Source of the DNA: Polyodon spathula
Taxonomy: Eukaryota > Chordata > Actinopteri > Acipenseriformes > Polyodontidae
DNA length: 64,000 nt
Direction of reading: 5' to 3'
NCBI RefSeq assembly: GCF_017654505.1
Contig: NC_054548.1
Coordinates: 26,134,969 to 26,198,968, forward strand
Part shown: positions 58,929 through 64,000 of the stretch, in pieces
Position numbering within the stretch: position 1 is the stretch's first letter
How the letters are laid out: every line of letters starts with the position of its first letter
Notes under the pieces: generated by a model
Told to the model about the DNA's origin: nothing
What the model saw: the letters and a program-made list of their open reading frames with translations, nothing else
Database searches by the model: none
Program-made: the position numbers and the translations under genes

Positions 58929-61900
58929 CCACTTTATCCCACTCATATTATATGCTTGAATGTCTGAAGAGATTATGGACCCAGTTACCTATCCCTCACC
59001 CATCTCTTCATTCATTTCTGCGTACTTACAGGTTAGAAAGTACATAGAAACAACTAATCAAGTAACCTCCAAAATCACTGTGTCACTAAACAAACAAAAT
59101 ACTACTAACTACTACAATACTAGTACTAGTACTACTGCTACTACGACTACTACTACTGCTATCAATAATAATAATAATAATAATAAAAACTTAAAACTCA
59201 GTTCAATTATTGCATTCATGTTTCCTACATTACTTTGCATTACGTTCCAGAAGAAGTGTATAAATTTATAAGCCACTTAAGCTAAATTGGAAATAATGGA
59301 CTTATGAAGTTATAGGATTTGTCTTATAACGAACAGCCATGTAACTGGTTTATACTTGCGCATTAAGCCTGATATCATTGGTGAAAGAAGGATGAAAATA
59401 CAGAAAATGTTGTGAAATGTTTGCTGTTGCCTAACAGGAGAACAATTGCACCAACATCAGTGAGCTGGCAAGCCTGAAAAGTTATCTTATATTGTTATTT
59501 TATATTATATATTACATTACATTGATAAATGTTTTCTTCATTACACAATTTCTAGCCTATCGCAGAGCAGTTCTGATAATCTACAACAGCCTTTGACTTT
59601 CGTAGATAAAAATAATCATCCCTTCAAATTCAAAATCAGCCTTTCCAGAAGGCCCCTGAAAAGATGTGAAAGGTGAAAGCAATAACCATAATATGTGAAG
59701 AAAAAGGGGCAATAAACAGAACATGCAAATAAAAATAGCTGACACATTAAAATGGGCCAAAGATTAGAGGCGGGCCAAACGCTAACATCATTGATTTAAT
59801 ACTGCTCTCACTGTGTCAATCCAAGTATAGATTTATAAACACAATAATTTATAAGCACAAAAAAAATGATTCGGTACATAAGTGGTCTACAAGTCAACTT
59901 TTTTCATTCGACTGCTAGAGAACCAATCTTTATTTGATTCCCCTTGTATACATTTATTTATTTATTGGAAAGCCCACTTTTGTACTTCTCAAATAAAAAT
60001 AAATAAACACGTCAGATGGTCTGATCACTTTATTTAAAAGCATAGGTCTGCAATGTATTCATTACCACAGTAACGGTTTTTACTGTTATTTATTTTTTAC
60101 TACCAAAGTAGCCTAGTATGGCACATCTGGGGCTACCTTGGTGAATAATTAGACCATGAAAACTTAGATCAGTAATTCAAACTAGTCTCACTTTGACATG
60201 AAGGGATGATCAGATCTTTTCTGAATTCAGATCTTCTTAAGATCTGCTTTGGGTAAAGTGCATTTTCTGGATCGCAATGGGATCACTCACAAGACAACCA
60301 AGTTAAAGATTTTGGCTTTCTAAAAAAGCCAATGGGGTTGAACCTAGTACAATGGGGTCGTATTTTGGCTTGGGATCCGAACATATTTGCTTAATTTTAG
60401 ACTTCGATAGTCTATGACATGAACCAGAAACATCAGACCACAAAAGCTAATGGTGCGAAAAGTATTGTATTATTATAATTATCATATAATTATTGTAAAA
60501 CTTTTTTTTATAGAGGAACAAAGTCAGATACTGTACACTCAGAATGTTGCTAGTTGTTGTTTGTTTTTGTTACTAATACCAATGATATGTGAAAGTCATG
60601 GAAATATTGTTTTTTATTTTTTATTTAAGACACAGCGAAGATGTGGGCATGCCAGTATTAAAGCATTGTGACTGGCCAATAATGATTTATAATATTGTAA
60701 TTGGAGCACAGAGTAAACATCAGAAAGGAAAAGAGTAATTAAAACATATTTGAGAGTTATTAAAAATGTACAGTAACCATTACAAGTACTGTAAAGCAAA
60801 CAGATGTTAAATTGGGGAAAAGTAAGAAAAACATAAAAATAACTCCTTGGTCTTTCACTGTACAAGGGACACTGATAGATGGTTAATAATAAGGCTCTAG
60901 TTGCAGTCTTGCTAAGTCTCTTTTGCTAAGTTTAGATGTTATTTTGCCTGTTTGATCTATTTGAATTCTCTCCCCAAGTTCTGCCATTTTTCATTCATTA
61001 CCACACATTGGCAGACTGCCAGTGATTCACAGTGTATTCCCTCTCATGAATACAAAGCTTATAGAGGATATTTTCCATGTGCAGTGTCACTGATTGCCAC
61101 CATGTTCCAGCATCACCACCCACAACGAAAGGCATATGTAAAAAAAAAAAAATACTTGAAATTGAAATTGAAATTATGGAAATGTAGATGATATAAAGTT
61201 CCCTGTGATGGGGGCTTTAAAATATAATGATGACAAATATTAAAATTATAACAATGTTGTTTTTAATATTGGAGAAAGTAACTGCCAGAGGGTTCAGTCC
61301 TTTGCTATGATTGCTCTTTTTCTCTATAGTTATGATGTCTGAAATGATCCCATCTCTGCACAGTACAGTGACGTGGGCACATATGCATTAAAGGTTTTGA
61401 TGTAAAATGACAGACAGGGTTCTATGTGAATGACTGAAAACAAGTATGGTATTCAGATCCACCAATGTTGAATAGGTCCTTGTGTTTTCCACCTCTGTGA
61501 TGGAAGTTCAATTAGTAAACACAGAACTGGTGGTTTTCTCAACTCTGAGTGGCTCTAGAGCACAAGGACTCTTTTACAATCCTGTAAAGAGAAATTCTCA
61601 GATTGGCCTAATGTGGATTACATGGGTCAGTAGTTTCCTCATTGGTACACCTATGACTTTAACGGGGCTAATCTGCACAGAGCACAGTCATTGGTTGTGA
61701 AAAGTTCTTGGCAGGTCACGAACACCTCTAGCGGAGCCAAAACAGATCAAGGGCAGAGACAGATAACAAGCTAAAATATTAAACAAAAAAACAAGAAACA
61801 AAATATGACTCTGTTATTTCTATAACTGTAGTAAGTAATAATTGTACACAGCATGCCAGATAAGCTATGTACTGTTAGTTTTAAACATTTGAATTACATA

Positions 61901-62488
61901 TGATATTTAAATTGAATGCGTGAAGAATACACATAGCAGTTTTGCTGCACATCTTGGGTTCACATATTATCAAACTTTTTGTACTAAGTTGGTTAAGGAA
62001 AGGGAACTTTTTTATTGTAAGACCATGCTTTTTTGTAGTAGTTCAAAGTAACATTACAGTAAAAATGTAATTCTGTAGTTAATGCATAGCCCAAGTTAAC
62101 AATATGTACAGTATGTATTGAAAGTACCCATGAATTCAAGGTGATGTTGCCAAAATACAGTTTGCTCACATAGGGGCTGCTGTAAGGATAGGCGCAGTGC
62201 AAATAACTGCGGCTGCAAAATATAAATTGTCTAGAGGCTAGGCAATTATTTTGCACTGCGGAATATGTAAGCTTAAAAGCAATGTAAGTTACTCAACACA
62301 CACGCAAATAATGAGCTGCAATCATGATAATGATTCACAATCAGGGCCACCTGTCCATCTGACTATTTAGAGGCCGCACTTACAGTCCAGAGGTGAGTTA
62401 GGAGTACAGAGAGCAGTAGACGCTGTATGAGATTTGTGGAGCAGAAAAATCAAATCAAATTAAATCAAATCAAATTAAATAAAAAATA
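58929..62488. other. Large non-coding stretch
   Basis: It contains ACT and AAT trinucleotide microsatellites (59100-59190). I see no gene; the open frames are short and unremarkable. Confidence 0.35.
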
Positions 62489-62870
62489 TGTCAGAGGAAG
62501 GGCAGCAAAGTCTTCTTGGTGCACGGAAAAGAAAAGAAAGTGTTTCTGAGGAGGAGCTGAGAGTGTTTCCGGCTGAGGTCACTCAGCATTAAATTGAGTT
62601 ATTTGGAAAAGCCTCAGCCAACATCAGTTATACCATATGGTCCTCTGTAATGGAGAAAGTCAATGCTATCAATGTTACCAGGAGGACAGCCAACCAGGTC
62701 ATGAAAGTGTGAAATTTAGCTATTAATGTCTAGGATGACCTGTGGAGTGAGAAGATAACGCCTTAGCACCGCATTTTCCGGCATCCCAAACAAAGTGACT
62801 CCGGGTTTGAATATGAAGGGTCTTCTTCATCTTGCCCTTCTTCTCCTCCGATGGTTTTCCTGCCTGTGTA
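62489..62870 (+). pseudogene. Relic of a Harbinger-type MYB/SANT-like protein
   Basis: The plus strand from ATG 62489 reads SEEGQQSLLGARKRKESVS, EEELRVFPAEVTQH, then TAA, then ELFGKASANISYTIWSSV, VNAINVTRRTANQVMKV and a second stop. The spacing EEEL...EV..H..LFGK...S and V.RT..QV fits the MYB/SANT-like DNA-binding protein that accompanies Harbinger transposases in fish. Three or more stops kill it. No transposase partner is seen before 63150. Confidence 0.6.
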
Positions 62871-63149
62871 GTTAACAAGAGCCAAGCATCACTGCATCAG
62901 GAAGTGAACCACAGCAGCCACCCTTTGCCATTGAAAATGCAGATTTTAGCTACAATATGGGTGTTTTGCAGCCACAAATTACTTTGCATGTATCCTTATA
63001 TCAGCCCCAAATTGGAGAGTAAATTTCTCACTGACTCAAGACCTTATCTGGAGCCCTGGTTGCCAGTGACTGATGCAATAAGTAGACTGTGTCACTGTAT
63101 GGCTGTAAATAATTTAATTGTGAGAAAATTCATTTACATTGTAATTGTA

Positions 63150-64000
63150 CAATGAACAAAAATATAAACGCAACATGCAACAATTTCAAAGATTTTACTG
63201 AGTTACTGTTCATATAAGGAAATCAGTCAATTGAACTAAATTCATTAGGCCCTAATCTATGGATTTCACATGACTGGGAATACAGATATGCATCTGTTGG
63301 TCACAGATACCTTAAAAAAAAAAAAAAAAGGGTAGTGGCGTGGCTCAGAAAACCAGTCATATCTGGTGTGACCACCATTTGCCTCATGCAGGCGACACAT
63401 CTCCTTCGCATAGAGTTGATTGTGGCCTGTGGAATGTTGTCCCACTCCTCTTCAATGGCTGTGCAAAGTTGATGGATATTGGCGGGAACTGGAACAAGCT
63501 GTCGTACATGTCGATCCAGAGCATCCCAAACATGCTCAATGGGTGACATGTCTGGTGAGTATGCAGGCCATGGAAGAACTGGGACATTTTCAGCTCCCAC
63601 TAATTGTGTACAGATCCTTGCGATATGGGGCCGTGCATTATCATGCTGAAACATGAGGTGATGGCGGCGGATGAATGGCACGACAATGGTACACGGTATC
63701 TCTGTGCATTCAAATTGCCATCGATAAAATGCAATTGTGTTCGTTGTCTGCAGCTTATGCCTGCCCATACCATAACCCCACCGCCACCATGAGGCACTCT
63801 GTTCACAACGTTGACATCAGCAAACCGCTCGCCCACACAACGCCATACACGCTGTCTGCCATATGCCTGGTACAGTTGAAACAGGGATTCATCCATGAAA
63901 AACACACTTCTCCAGCGTGTCAGCGGTCATCGTAGGTGAAGTTGGTTACGACGCCGAACTGCAGTCAGTTGAAGACCCTGGTGAGGACGACAAGCACACA
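63150..64000 (-). mobile_element. Tc1-like transposon, cut by the window end
   Basis: The inverted end CAATGAACAAAAATATAAAC begins next to TA at 63148-63149. It is the same family as the copy at 24181-25670 but in the opposite orientation. The other end lies beyond the window. Confidence 0.85.
63301..63935 (-). pseudogene. Tc1-like transposase, catalytic half, frameshifted
   Basis: The frame 63600-63905 has MDESLFQLYQ (first catalytic Asp), WRCVGERFADVNVVN and GGGGVMVWAG. The frame 63301-63768 takes over with HDNARPHIARICTQ (second Asp) and WPAYSPDMSPIEHVWDALD (catalytic Glu). A one-base shift near 63690 separates them, so the DDE triad is present but not in one protein. Confidence 0.8.

Overview
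The window looks like nuclear DNA of a ray-finned fish. It is AT-rich and carries GT-AG introns, decayed Tc1-like, DIRS-like, Gypsy/Gmr1-like and Harbinger-like elements, microsatellites and a multi-kilobase satellite block. The only host genes I can support are claudin-10 family tight-junction genes, all on the minus strand. Arrays of several claudin-10-like genes are known from fish genomes. A non-teleost fish such as a sturgeon, gar or paddlefish is possible, but the sequence alone does not prove it.

Three claudin genes can be assembled completely from exon phase and splice sites. Gene A (exons within 41929-47634) is the best match to claudin-10b and encodes 235 residues. Gene B (23753-28271) encodes 230 residues and gene C (17624-20287) encodes 261. 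All three share exon lengths 220, 162, 82 and 108 bp. Only the last exon, the cytoplasmic tail, differs (136, 121 and 214 bp). An alternative first exon of the claudin-10a type lies upstream of gene A at 56155-56370 and appears to be frameshifted. Two dead relics of the family remain, at 621-765 and about 30169-30459. Genes A, B and C share a promoter-like block about 190-230 bp upstream of the ATG and a second block just beyond it.

Layout from left to right. 1-1750 is AT-rich and holds a claudin exon-1 relic. 1750-3830 is a repeat-rich, possibly retroelement-derived stretch with a 36-bp minisatellite. 4862-12581 holds a foldback-like element (TA-flanked, identical 239-bp inverted ends, satellite core) and two large duplicated satellite modules. 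12248-16278 is a decayed DIRS-like retroelement. 17.6-28.3 kb holds genes C and B, with an inverted-repeat element and a Tc1-like copy between or inside them. 30.2-30.5 kb is a claudin relic. 32.4-36.4 kb is a Gmr1-like Gypsy pol with an LTR, next to an RT fragment split by another LTR. 36.6-41.1 kb is featureless. 41.9-47.6 kb is gene A. 49.0-51.4 kb holds a Tc1-like element and a solo LTR. 56.1-58.9 kb holds the 10a exon, a nearly perfect 590-bp palindrome and a solo LTR nested in another LTR. 62.5-64 kb holds a Harbinger-type MYB relic and a Tc1-like copy cut by the window edge.

The products of A, B and C would act in the same place, the tight-junction strands of epithelia, as paracellular pores whose charge selectivity is set by the first extracellular loop. 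The shared promoter modules suggest related regulation. The mobile-element genes are all broken and no complete transposase or polymerase is visible.
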